Positions 25,501 through 34,071 of a stretch of 50,777 bases of DNA are shown here, piece by piece (positions within the stretch are counted from its first letter, which is position 1; each line of letters opens with the position of its first letter). Both the position numbers and the translations under genes were made by a program. The DNA is from an uncultured Pelagibacteraceae bacterium (GTDB lineage Bacteria > Pseudomonadota > Alphaproteobacteria > Pelagibacterales > Pelagibacteraceae): contig CACGLS010000002.1 in the NCBI GenBank assembly GCA_902573985.1, positions 64,001 to 114,777 of the forward strand. The letters are read 5' to 3'. Below the pieces are notes generated by a model. It was given only the letters and a program-made list of their open reading frames with translations. It was not told the origin of the DNA and did no database searches.

Positions 25501-27175
25501 AAATGTATTTGTTGCAATTGCTCTTTCAATGTCTGTTTTACTTTTCTGGGGTGCTTTTTTTGAAACTCCGAAAAAAACTTCTGAACAACAAACAAATCAA
25601 AAAGCAGAGCCAAAGAATGAGCAAGGCTCTATTGCACCAACGATTAATCAGCCGCAGATAATAAAAAAAATTACCAGAGAAGAGTCTATAAATTCAAGTA
25701 ATAGAATTATAATTGAAAATGACAGTATAGTGGGCTCTGTTAATTTAAAGGGAGCTTTAATTGACGATATATCTTTTAAAAAACATAAACAAAAAGTTGA
25801 AGATGGAAAAAATATCATTTTTTTAAACCCACCTGATACTGAAAATGGTTTTTATATAGAGACTGGTTGGACAAGTATTGGAAATAAAATTAAAGTTCCA
25901 ACAAAGGATTCTGAATGGAAAGTAAAAGGAAATAATAAATTAAGCGACAAATCTCCGGTTATTTTGCAATGGAATAATAATGAGGGTGTTACTTTTGAAA
26001 AAAGAATTGAGTTAGATGATAAGTATTTATTTAAAATATCACAGCAAGTAAAAAATAATTCGAATTCACCTATAGATCTGTATCCATATGCACAGATGAC
26101 AAGGAATAAAATCCCAGACGATATTCAAAATTTTTATATTCAACATGAGGGGTTTATAGGTGTATTTGATGATGAACTAAAAGAAGACGACTATGATGAT
26201 GTTGAAGAGAAAAAAATAGTGAGAGAGTCAAGTGAAGGATGGCTTGGAATAACTGATAAGTATTGGATGACAGCTTTCGTGCCGGATTCTGGTAAAAACT
26301 TCAAATCTACATTCCTTTACGATAATGGGTTTAAAGCTAATTACATTATCAATGAGCCTGTTAACATTAGTAAATCATCGACGGGATCTAACCAACTAAG
26401 ATTATTTATAGCTGCCAAAGAAGTTGAAACAATTGACGGATATGCTGCTAACCAAAATATAAATAAATTTGATTTAGTAATTGATTGGGGATGGTTCTAT
26501 TTTTTCACCAAACCTTTATTTTTTGTTATAGATTACTTATTTAAGATATCGGGTAATTTTGGAACTGCCATTGTATTATTAACTATAGCTATTAGACTTA
26601 TTTTCTTCCCGCTTGCTAACTTCTCTTTCAGATCTATGGCAAAAATGAAAGCGGTTCAACCAGAGATGATAAGACTAAAAGAGCTTCATAAAGATGACAA
26701 GGTCAAACTACAACAAGAAATGATGGCTTTGTACAGAAAAGAAAAAATCAATCCTGCATCTGGATGTTTACCTGTTTTAATTCAAATACCCTTCTTTTTT
26801 GCTATTTATAAGATGCTCTTTATTTCTTTAGAGATGAGACATCAACCATTCTTTGGATGGATAAAAGACTTGTCAGCGCAGGATCCAACTTCATTATTTA
26901 ATTTGTTCGGCTTAATTCCTTGGGATCCTCCAGGATTTATGATTATTGGAATTTGGCCAATTTTAATGGGGGCTTCTATGTGGGTTCAACAGAAGTTAAA
27001 TCCCGCACCGGCAGATCCAATTCAAGCAAAAATATTTGCTTTCTTCCCGTTGTTTTTAACAATTATACTTGCTTCTTTTCCCTCTGGGTTGGTTGTTTAT
27101 TGGACAATTAATAATATTTTAACAATCGCTCAACAATACGTAATTGTTAAAAAAACTACTGTAAAAACAAATTAA
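25493..27175 (+). CDS. yidC: Membrane protein insertase YidC
   Basis: YidC inserts and folds inner-membrane proteins, alone or with SecYEG. The 560-residue protein is the Gram-negative form: an N-terminal membrane anchor (VFVAIALSMSVLLFWGAFF), a large periplasmic beta-domain (about residues 60-325), and the conserved five-helix core. The core includes AIVLLTIAIRLIFFPLANFS with the functional groove arginine (IRL), MMALYRKEKINPASGCLPVL, IPFFFAIYKML, and ASFPSGLVVYWTINNILTIAQQ. Its start overlaps yidD and argB begins on the next base after its stop. Length and motifs are normal. Confidence 0.98.
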   Translation: MDRNVFVAIALSMSVLLFWGAFFETPKKTSEQQTNQKAEPKNEQGSIAPTINQPQIIKKITREESINSSNRIIIENDSIVGSVNLKGALIDDISFKKHKQKVEDGKNIIFLNPPDTENGFYIETGWTSIGNKIKVPTKDSEWKVKGNNKLSDKSPVILQWNNNEGVTFEKRIELDDKYLFKISQQVKNNSNSPIDLYPYAQMTRNKIPDDIQNFYIQHEGFIGVFDDELKEDDYDDVEEKKIVRESSEGWLGITDKYWMTAFVPDSGKNFKSTFLYDNGFKANYIINEPVNISKSSTGSNQLRLFIAAKEVETIDGYAANQNINKFDLVIDWGWFYFFTKPLFFVIDYLFKISGNFGTAIVLLTIAIRLIFFPLANFSFRSMAKMKAVQPEMIRLKELHKDDKVKLQQEMMALYRKEKINPASGCLPVLIQIPFFFAIYKMLFISLEMRHQPFFGWIKDLSAQDPTSLFNLFGLIPWDPPGFMIIGIWPILMGASMWVQQKLNPAPADPIQAKIFAFFPLFLTIILASFPSGLVVYWTINNILTIAQQYVIVKKTTVKTN

Positions 27176-28045
27176 ATGTCAAAAGATATTTCTCTGGATG
27201 AGATAAAAAAATTTTGGCCTGAGAAAGCTCCAGACATTAATATTGTTCAAAAATATGTAAAAAAATATGAAAAGGAAAAAATTGTAATTAAATATGGAGG
27301 AAATGTTCTTATAGATAGAAATGTCTTCAATAACTTTATTTCTGACATAAACGTCCTTAATAAATTGGGTTTATCTATAATAGTTGTACATGGAGGCGGT
27401 CCAAGAATTAAAAGAGAGTTAGATAAAAAAAAAATCGAATCAAAATTTATTAATGGCTTAAGGATAACTGATAAAAATATAATAAATACTGTAGAGGAGG
27501 TATTAATTGATTTTAATAATGATATAGTAAACTCTCTTAAGAAATTGGGTTCTGAAGCAGCTTCATTTCATACTAAAACTGATAATATAATAAAGGTTAA
27601 GCCCGAGAGAAAAGAACTTGGCTTTGTTGGAATACCTAATGAGATAAACGATAGTTTAATCCAAAACGCATTAAGTAAAAATAAAATTCCAATTATAGCA
27701 CCTTTAGGCTTGGGAGATCATAATCAAACATACAATATTAATGGTGATACAGCAGCAAGCGCGATTGCAAAAAAGCTAAAATCTAGAAGACTAATATTAA
27801 TGACAAATGTTGAAGGTGTTTATGATGATCAAAAAAAGTTAATATCAGAAATTAAACCTTTTGATCTTGAAAATCTTATTAAATGGAAAGTTGTTCAAGG
27901 TGGAATGATTCCTAAAATAGAAAATTGTGTTGATGCTGTTCAAAATGGAGTAAGAGGTGTTGTTATTCTAGATGGAAGAAAACCCCACTCAATTTTACAT
28001 GAAATTTTTTCAGATAAAGGATCTGGAACATTAATTAGAGAATGA
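27176..28045 (+). CDS. argB: Acetylglutamate kinase
   Basis: ArgB phosphorylates N-acetyl-L-glutamate in arginine synthesis. The 289-residue protein has the amino-acid-kinase fold with the glycine loops KYGGNVLID and VVHGGGPRIKREL, NINGDTAASAIAKKL, LMTNVEGVYDD, and VVQGGMIPKIENCVDAV, plus an end HSILHEIFSDKGSGTLI. The N-terminal helix before the kinase fold is the type found in arginine-sensitive hexameric enzymes, so feedback inhibition is possible. It is packed between yidC (zero gap) and the HAD gene (four-base overlap). The GTPase gene often found between yidC and argB in relatives is absent here. Confidence 0.96.
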   Translation: MSKDISLDEIKKFWPEKAPDINIVQKYVKKYEKEKIVIKYGGNVLIDRNVFNNFISDINVLNKLGLSIIVVHGGGPRIKRELDKKKIESKFINGLRITDKNIINTVEEVLIDFNNDIVNSLKKLGSEAASFHTKTDNIIKVKPERKELGFVGIPNEINDSLIQNALSKNKIPIIAPLGLGDHNQTYNINGDTAASAIAKKLKSRRLILMTNVEGVYDDQKKLISEIKPFDLENLIKWKVVQGGMIPKIENCVDAVQNGVRGVVILDGRKPHSILHEIFSDKGSGTLIRE

Positions 28046-28707
28046 AAGATTTAACAAGTATAAAATTTTGGTTATTCGACTTGGACAATACATTGTATGA
28101 TGGAGCTACTAAAGTTTTTGATCAAGTAGATAAAAAAATGTCAAAATTCATTTCTGAAAAATTGAATGTTAGTATTGACGAAGCTAGAAAAATTCAGAAA
28201 AACTACTTTCAAGAATATAATACAACTTTAAACGGTATGATAAAAAATCATAAAATCGATGCAGACGAATTTTTGGAGTTTGTTCATGACGTAGATCTAA
28301 GTTTTTTAGACAAAGATAAAGATTTAGAAGATGAGATAAAAAAATTAGACGGAAAAAAAATAATTTTTACTAATGGGTCCAGAGCTCATGCACTAAACGT
28401 AACAAAAAGAATCGGAATAGATAAGCTTTTTGACGGAATTTTTGATATAAGAGACTGTGAATTTATTCCAAAGCCTTCCAAAGAGCCTTATAAAAAATTA
28501 GTACAAAATTACAAAATTGAGCCACAATATTGTATATTCTTTGAAGATATTGCAAGAAATTTAAAGCCAGCATACGAATTAGGCATGAAAACTGTTTGGA
28601 TTAAAAATGATGAACCTTGGGCAGCAAAATATTCTGACGCGGATTTTATTAATTATAAGACTGACAGCTTAGCAAAATTTTTAAAGGAGATTAATGAGTT
28701 ACGATAA
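28042..28707 (+). CDS. HAD-family pyrimidine 5'-nucleotidase-like phosphatase
   Basis: A 221-residue HAD hydrolase. Motif I is [12 protein letters not shown] with the nucleophile Asp13 and Asp15. Motif II is [10 protein letters not shown], motif III is the lysine in [11 protein letters not shown], and motif IV is [14 protein letters not shown]. The length and the NTLYD motif match the Sdt1/pyrimidine 5'-nucleotidase group. In alphaproteobacteria this gene often lies between argB and dapD, as here. The true substrate is not certain. Its end carries AAGGAG for the overlapping dapD start. Confidence 0.87.
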   Translation: MKDLTSIKFWLFDLDNTLYDGATKVFDQVDKKMSKFISEKLNVSIDEARKIQKNYFQEYNTTLNGMIKNHKIDADEFLEFVHDVDLSFLDKDKDLEDEIKKLDGKKIIFTNGSRAHALNVTKRIGIDKLFDGIFDIRDCEFIPKPSKEPYKKLVQNYKIEPQYCIFFEDIARNLKPAYELGMKTVWIKNDEPWAAKYSDADFINYKTDSLAKFLKEINELR

Positions 28708-29521
28708 ATTGGAAAAAATAATAAACGAAAGTTTTGAAAAAAAAGAAAAAGTAGGTCCAAAATCAGATAAAAAATTAATTAAAGCAATTAATGAAACTAT
28801 CAATTTAGTTGATAGTGGAAAAATTAGAGTCGCAAATAAAAGAAGTGGTAATTGGGTTGTTAGTCAATGGATTAAAAAAGCTATTTTGTTAAGTTTTAGA
28901 ATTAACAAAATGGAGATGATGAAAGGTCCTTACACTACTTGGTATGACAAAGTTCCTGGTAAAACAGTTAATTGGAAAGAAAAAGATTGGAAAAAAGCAG
29001 GATATCGTCACGTCCCTAATGGAGTTGTTAGAAAAGGAGCATATATTGCAAAAAATGTAGTTTTAATGCCTAGCTTTGTAAATCTTGGAGCTTATGTAGA
29101 TGAGGGTACAATGATTGACACTTGGGCATCGGTTGGTTCGTGTGCTCAAGTTGGAAAAAATTGTCATATTTCTGGTGGGGCAGGAATAGGTGGTGTTTTA
29201 GAGCCACTTCAGGCCGGTCCGGTAATTATTGAGGATAATTGTTTTATCGGTGCTCGATCTGAAATAGCAGAAGGTGTTTTAGTGGAAGAGGGCGCGGTAT
29301 TATCTATGGGAGTTTACATTGGCGCATCAACAAAAATAGTAGATAGAAGTTCTGGAGAAATAATTTACGGTAAAGTTCCTGCATATTCGGTTGTTGTTCC
29401 TGGAAGTTTACCAAACAAGTCGAACCCTAATGGACCTTCATTGTACTGCGCAGTTATAGTTAAAAAAGTTGACGAGAAAACTAGAAGCAAAACCTCTATA
29501 AACGATTTACTTAGAGACTGA
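28694..29521 (+). CDS. dapD: 2,3,4,5-tetrahydropyridine-2,6-dicarboxylate N-succinyltransferase
   Basis: DapD succinylates tetrahydrodipicolinate in the succinylase route to diaminopimelate and lysine. The 275-residue protein has an N-terminal helical domain ([17 protein letters not shown]) and a left-handed beta-helix of hexapeptide repeats from about residue 100 ([52 protein letters not shown]). The motif [17 protein letters not shown] is diagnostic. The start overlaps the HAD gene by 14 bases, with AAGGAG at 28684-28689. The stop is immediately followed by dapE, sharing one base. Confidence 0.97.
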   Translation: MSYDKLEKIINESFEKKEKVGPKSDKKLIKAINETINLVDSGKIRVANKRSGNWVVSQWIKKAILLSFRINKMEMMKGPYTTWYDKVPGKTVNWKEKDWKKAGYRHVPNGVVRKGAYIAKNVVLMPSFVNLGAYVDEGTMIDTWASVGSCAQVGKNCHISGGAGIGGVLEPLQAGPVIIEDNCFIGARSEIAEGVLVEEGAVLSMGVYIGASTKIVDRSSGEIIYGKVPAYSVVVPGSLPNKSNPNGPSLYCAVIVKKVDEKTRSKTSINDLLRD

Positions 29522-30678
29522 TGACTATAATTAATGAATTACAACTATCTAAAGATTTAATAAGATTTCCAAGTGTTACTCCTATAGACGCAGGCGCAAT
29601 AAAATTTTTAAGTGGAAAATTAAAAAAATTAGGCTTCAATTGTAAAATTTTGGAATTTAAAAGCAAAAAAAGTAAGCCAATAAAAAATCTATATGCAAGA
29701 ATAGGTAAAAAAGGACCGAACCTTTGCTATGCTGGACACACAGATGTAGTACCACCAGGAAGTGTAAAAGACTGGACCACCAATCCATTTATACCCGCTG
29801 TTAAAAAAAATCACCTTATAGGAAGAGGTGCAAATGATATGAAAAGTTCGATAGCATGTTTTGTATCTGCTGTAAGTAGGTTTTTGCAAAAAAACCGAAA
29901 ATTTAATGGGTCAATTAGTTTTTTAATTACAGGCGACGAGGAGGGGTATGCAATAAATGGTACAAAAAAAGTTGTAGACTACTTAAGAAAAAGAAAAGAA
30001 AAAATTGATTTTTGCATTGTAGGAGAACCTACAAATCCTAATAAACTTGGAGAAATGATTAAAATTGGAAGAAGGGGTAGTCTTTCAGGAAAAATCGAAA
30101 TTAAAGGCACACAAGGTCATATCGCATATCCTCATCTATCAAATAATCCTATTAATACTATAGTTTCTATATGTAAAAAACTTAGGGAAAATAAGCTTGA
30201 TAATGGTAACAAAAATTTTCAACCTTCTAATTTAGAATTTACCTCAATAAACGTTGATAATAAGGCTCACAACGTCATCCCAGCCAGAGCGAGAGCTCAA
30301 TTCAATATTAGATATAACAATTTACACACATCTAAATCATTAAAGAAAAAAGTAAATTTGATCGTTAAAAAAATAAGTAAAAAAAATAAATGTAGTTATA
30401 AAATTGATTATATTGCTAACGGTGATGCTTTTTTAACAAAACCTGGGAAAACTATATTTATGGCAAAAAAAATTATTAAGAAAATTACGAAAATAAATCC
30501 AATATTATCTACAACTGGAGGTACTTCTGATGCTAGATTTATCAAAAAAATCTCTCCTTGTCTTGAGTTTGGATTGGTAAATAAAACTATGCATAGAGTA
30601 GATGAATGTGTTTCATTAAAAGATTTAAGAGATCTTACAAAAATATACAACTATATTTTAGTAGAGTATTTTAAGTGA
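29521..30678 (+). CDS. dapE: Succinyl-diaminopimelate desuccinylase
   Basis: DapE removes succinate from N-succinyl-LL-diaminopimelate using two zinc ions. The 385-residue M20-family protein has the metal ligands in YAGHTDVVPPG (His73), GRGANDMKSS (Asp106) and LITGDEEGYA (Glu139/Glu140), plus VGEPTN further on and a terminal HRVDECV histidine. The lid domain (GRRGSLSGKIEIKGTQGHIAYP) is present. Its start overlaps the dapD stop by one base, and its TGA overlaps the GTG of the SET gene. With lysC and dapD this gives several steps of the same lysine pathway in the window. Confidence 0.96.
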   Translation: MTIINELQLSKDLIRFPSVTPIDAGAIKFLSGKLKKLGFNCKILEFKSKKSKPIKNLYARIGKKGPNLCYAGHTDVVPPGSVKDWTTNPFIPAVKKNHLIGRGANDMKSSIACFVSAVSRFLQKNRKFNGSISFLITGDEEGYAINGTKKVVDYLRKRKEKIDFCIVGEPTNPNKLGEMIKIGRRGSLSGKIEIKGTQGHIAYPHLSNNPINTIVSICKKLRENKLDNGNKNFQPSNLEFTSINVDNKAHNVIPARARAQFNIRYNNLHTSKSLKKKVNLIVKKISKKNKCSYKIDYIANGDAFLTKPGKTIFMAKKIIKKITKINPILSTTGGTSDARFIKKISPCLEFGLVNKTMHRVDECVSLKDLRDLTKIYNYILVEYFK

Positions 30679-31130
30679 AATTATTTAAAATAAAAAAATC
30701 TAATATTGATAAAAATGGTTTGTATGCAAATTGTAATATTAAAAAAGGTACTAAAATTGTGGAGTATAAAGGAAAAGTAATTTCAGTAAAACAAAGTGAG
30801 ACAAATCCCAAATATGATAATGGTAAAGCAATATATCTTTTCAATATAAATAAACGATACGACCTCGATGGTGATTTTAAATTTAATTCAGCCAGGTTGA
30901 TTAATCATTCTTGTGATCCAAACTGCGAGGTGTTTGGAACTGGTCTTAAAATTTGGGTATTTGCCATGAAAGATATAAAGCAAGGTGAGGAATTATCTTA
31001 CGATTATGGTTTTAATTTTGATAAGGACTATAAAAATTATCCTTGTAAGTGTAAATCAAAAAAGTGTGTTGGTTATATTGTAAGAGAAGGTTCAAGATGG
31101 CGAATAAAAAAGAAAAAAAAATTAAAATAG
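30675..31130 (+). CDS. SET-domain protein-lysine methyltransferase-like protein
   Basis: A 151-residue protein that is almost only a SET domain. The signature ARLINHSCDPNCEV (NHSC at 77-80) and GEELSYDYGF (104-113) form the SAM- and lysine-binding pseudoknot. A post-SET zinc motif follows, with Cys124, Cys126 and Cys131 in PCKCKSKKCVGY. A zinc site would use these with Cys80. SET proteins methylate lysine side chains in eukaryotes and in some bacteria; the target here is unknown, with ribosomal proteins a plausible guess. The start is GTG, overlapping the dapE TGA as GTGA. The basic tail (IKKKKKLK) overlaps the next gene. Transfer from eukaryotes or other bacteria in the past is possible. Confidence 0.88.
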   Translation: MKLFKIKKSNIDKNGLYANCNIKKGTKIVEYKGKVISVKQSETNPKYDNGKAIYLFNINKRYDLDGDFKFNSARLINHSCDPNCEVFGTGLKIWVFAMKDIKQGEELSYDYGFNFDKDYKNYPCKCKSKKCVGYIVREGSRWRIKKKKKLK

Positions 31131-31852
31131 ATATAATATTACCAAACTATAATAGCTCTGAATATATAAAGGAAACTATCAAGAGTATTTTAGATCAAAC
31201 TTATAAAAATTGGAACCTTATTATCGTGGATGACTGTTCGGATAAGAAAACAAAAAAAATTTTAAGAAAGTTTTCAAAAATAAAAAAAATTAAAATTTTT
31301 TGGTTAAAAAAAAATAAGGGTGCTGGTTACTGTAGAAATTATGCTATTAAAAAATCTAAATCTCCTTATTTAGCATTTATAGACTCTGATGATTTATGGA
31401 AAAAAGATAAACTACAAACTCAGGTAAATTTCATGGAAAGAAATAATTATCTTTTTACTTATACGAATTATGAGACCTTTGGAAAAAAAAATCAATACGT
31501 GACTCCAAGTAAAGAATACGATTTTAGAAAATTTGTTCATGATACTTCAATTTGTACAAGTACAATGATTATTCAAAGAGAGATAGCTAAGAAAGCAGAA
31601 TTTACGAATTCAAAAATATGTGAAGATTATTTTTTTAAATGTACCGTATTAAAGTACTGTAATGCTTATTGTTTGGATGATGCTTTAACAAAATATCGAA
31701 TAAGACAAGACTCTCTTCAAAGTAGCTATGTGCGAAATTTTTTTTGGATCTGGAAAATTAATAAAGAATTAAATAAATTTAATATATTTGAAAACTTTTT
31801 TTCGTTACTATTTATTTCTTTAAACTCACTTAAAAAATATGGGGTAAAGTAA
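31097..31852 (+). CDS. Glycosyltransferase family 2 protein
   Basis: A 251-residue GT-A glycosyltransferase. The N-terminal nucleotide-sugar domain has IDIILPNYNSSEYIKETIKS, ILDQTYKNWNLIIVDDCS, GAGYCRNYAI and FIDSDDLWKKDKL, where DSDD is the metal-binding DxD motif. The C-terminal part is short, with no membrane span. I chose the ATG at 31097 (MANKKEKKIK), which has AGAAGG about eight bases upstream and overlaps the SET gene by 34 bases; the frame is open from 31064. Donor and acceptor are unknown. It probably helps build a surface polysaccharide, but nothing ties it directly to the phosphoramidate cluster. It ends ten bases before truA on the opposite strand. Confidence 0.9.
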   Translation: MANKKEKKIKIDIILPNYNSSEYIKETIKSILDQTYKNWNLIIVDDCSDKKTKKILRKFSKIKKIKIFWLKKNKGAGYCRNYAIKKSKSPYLAFIDSDDLWKKDKLQTQVNFMERNNYLFTYTNYETFGKKNQYVTPSKEYDFRKFVHDTSICTSTMIIQREIAKKAEFTNSKICEDYFFKCTVLKYCNAYCLDDALTKYRIRQDSLQSSYVRNFFWIWKINKELNKFNIFENFFSLLFISLNSLKKYGVK

Positions 31853-31862
31853 TTTTAACAAT

Positions 31863-32615
31863 TTAATATTTTATTTCTTTTAGATATAAACCACAGGCAG
31901 GTGCAGGTGGTGCACATTCTTTTCTTTTTTTTGATTTAAAAGCATTTATAAATGCTTTTTTTGTCCACTTACCAACAGACAAATATTTTAGCGACCCTAC
32001 CATTGATCTCACTTGATTTTGCAGAAAAGATTTTGATTTAAATTCTATTTTTATTTCATCACCTTTCTTTCTTACTTTGATTGAATTCATTTTTTTAATT
32101 GGTGATTTTGCTGAACATGATGCAGATCGAAAAGTTGAAAAATCATGCGTTCCCTCAAGTAGTTTTGCTCCATACTTCATTAAACGAATATTAATTTTTT
32201 TTTTTACATGCCAGGCTTTATTTAAGTCAAGAGATAAGGCTCCCGCTCTATTTATAATTTTATACTCGTAAATTCTTTCTTTTGCACTGTGTCTGGAGTG
32301 AAAAAGTAAATTTTTTTTTCTTATATCCACGATTGATATTAAACTTTTTTTTAAAAAAAAATTTATTGAGTCTTGAAATTTATTTATGTTTTCAATTTTT
32401 TTACTAGTTTTAAAATTTGCGCATTGACCATAAGCATGAACACCTTTGTCGGTTCTGCCTGCTCCTATAATTTTAATTTTAGACTTTAAAATTTTTATTA
32501 AATTTTTTTCTATTCTCTCTTGTATAGATGAACCATTTTTTTGATATTGCCATCCTACAAAGTTAGTTCCATCATATTCAATTTTTAATGCATAGTTAAA
32601 AAGTTTATTTCGCAT
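31863..32615 (-). CDS. truA: tRNA pseudouridine(38-40) synthase
   Basis: TruA converts uridines 38-40 of the tRNA anticodon stem to pseudouridine. The 250-residue protein has LKIEYDGTNFVGWQYQ, the catalytic motif GAGRTDKGVHAYGQ with Asp56, and FLQNQVRSMVGSL near the C-terminus. Its start lies inside the end of fmt (11-base overlap), so it belongs to a def-fmt-truA operon as in many alphaproteobacteria. It meets the glycosyltransferase gene tail to tail over a ten-base gap. Confidence 0.96.
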   Translation of the reverse strand: MRNKLFNYALKIEYDGTNFVGWQYQKNGSSIQERIEKNLIKILKSKIKIIGAGRTDKGVHAYGQCANFKTSKKIENINKFQDSINFFLKKSLISIVDIRKKNLLFHSRHSAKERIYEYKIINRAGALSLDLNKAWHVKKKINIRLMKYGAKLLEGTHDFSTFRSASCSAKSPIKKMNSIKVRKKGDEIKIEFKSKSFLQNQVRSMVGSLKYLSVGKWTKKAFINAFKSKKRKECAPPAPACGLYLKEIKY

Positions 32616-33525
32616 CAGTTCCTACAATTAATTCATTTCCCCTCAAAAATTCTGAAACACTCATACTTTTTTTTCCTTCTTTTTGAACCTCTAGAAGTTG
32701 GACTGCGTTTTCTGAACAGGCAATTACAAATTTATCATTTAAAATATTTCCAGGTACACCGCTTTGATTTACCTCAATTGCTTTATTAATTTTTATTCTT
32801 GATCCATCATATTCAAACCAACAACCTGGATCGGGGTATAGCGCGTTTACTTTTGCTATAATTTGCGAAGCTTTTTGATTCCAATCAATTTTTGACTCTA
32901 CTTTTCTAATCTTTTCGGCATAAGAAGCTTCATTTTTATTTTGTTCAATAAATACAGCCTTTTTTTTTTCTATTAGGCTTAATGACTCGATTATCATTCT
33001 TGCTGCTAGATGAGAAAGCTCATTACTAAGTTTTTCTGCATTAGTATTTTTATTAATACTTACTTTAGATTTCATCATAACAGGTCCTTCATCTAATTTT
33101 GGGACTATTTTCATAATAGATATTCCTGTCTCCTTATCTAAATTCATAATTGACCTCTGTATAGGAGCAGCACCCCTCCACTTTGGCAAAAGAGAGGCAT
33201 GTATATTTAAAAATTTTATATTTTTTAGACTTAATAGCTCAGTTGACAAAATTTTTCCATATGCAACTACAATTATTACATCAGGATTTTTTTTTTTTAT
33301 AAAATTTATTTCATGTTCTGAATTTATATTTTCTGGACATCTTACTTCAATATTATTATCTATTGAAAATCTATGTATTGGTGTTTTGCTAATATTTTGA
33401 CCTCTATTTTTTTTTTTAGGAGGCTGAGTATATATTGATAATATCTTATGGTCAGACATAAGTAATGATTTTAAAATTGGGACTGAAAATTCAGGGGTGC
33501 CCATAAATATTATTTTTAAAGACAT
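32605..33525 (-). CDS. fmt: Methionyl-tRNA formyltransferase
   Basis: Fmt formylates the initiator Met-tRNA using 10-formyl-tetrahydrofolate. The 306-residue protein opens IIFMGTPEFSVPILK, carries the catalytic block NIHASLLPKWRGAAPIQRSI (Asn, His) and later DEGPVMMKSKVSI, and has a C-terminal OB-fold with LYPDPGCWFEYDGSRIKI. It lies three bases after def and overlaps truA by 11. Def and Fmt act at the two ends of the same formyl-methionine cycle. Confidence 0.97.
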   Translation of the reverse strand: MSLKIIFMGTPEFSVPILKSLLMSDHKILSIYTQPPKKKNRGQNISKTPIHRFSIDNNIEVRCPENINSEHEINFIKKKNPDVIIVVAYGKILSTELLSLKNIKFLNIHASLLPKWRGAAPIQRSIMNLDKETGISIMKIVPKLDEGPVMMKSKVSINKNTNAEKLSNELSHLAARMIIESLSLIEKKKAVFIEQNKNEASYAEKIRKVESKIDWNQKASQIIAKVNALYPDPGCWFEYDGSRIKINKAIEVNQSGVPGNILNDKFVIACSENAVQLLEVQKEGKKSMSVSEFLRGNELIVGTDAK

Positions 33526-33528
33526 TAG

Positions 33529-34053
33529 TTAAAGAATTATTTTATTCATTTCTTTTTTATGTTTTTTGAGTTTTTTTATTATCATATCTTTTTTTAATTT
33601 TGATAAATAATCAATGAATAAAACCCCATTAAGATGATCTACTTCATGTTGAATACAAGTTGCTAATAAACCCTTAGCTTTTATTTCTTCTTGTTCTCCA
33701 TTATAATTTATAAATTTTACGTGACACTCAGCTGGTCTTTCTATTTCAGCGAAATGTCCTGGCAATGATAAACATCCTTCCTCATAAACAGATGTATCTT
33801 TTGATTTATATGTAAAAGTAGGGTTTGCTAAAAAAATTGGATCTCTTTTTTGCTCCTCTTTTGATATATCAATTACAATTAATCGTTTTAATATACCTAC
33901 TTGCACTGCTGCCAAACCTATTCCTGGAGCTTCGTACATTGTCTCTAACATATCATCCATTAATTTTCTTACATTAGAGTCAACTTTTTCTAAACTTTCA
34001 CTTTTTTTTCTTAGAATCGGATCTGGTTCAATAATTATCGATTTCTTAGACAT
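33529..34053 (-). CDS. def: Peptide deformylase
   Basis: Def removes the formyl group from nascent proteins using an active-site Fe2+ or similar metal. The 174-residue protein has the three family motifs: GIGLAAVQVG (45-53), EEGCLSLPG with the metal-binding Cys94, and QHEVDHLNGVLF with the two His ligands and catalytic Glu. The spacing fits type 1 deformylases. It starts 18 bases after the stop of the large exported protein and leads the def-fmt-truA group. Confidence 0.97.
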   Translation of the reverse strand: MSKKSIIIEPDPILRKKSESLEKVDSNVRKLMDDMLETMYEAPGIGLAAVQVGILKRLIVIDISKEEQKRDPIFLANPTFTYKSKDTSVYEEGCLSLPGHFAEIERPAECHVKFINYNGEQEEIKAKGLLATCIQHEVDHLNGVLFIDYLSKLKKDMIIKKLKKHKKEMNKIIL

Positions 34054-34071
34054 TGTATTATTATATTTTAT

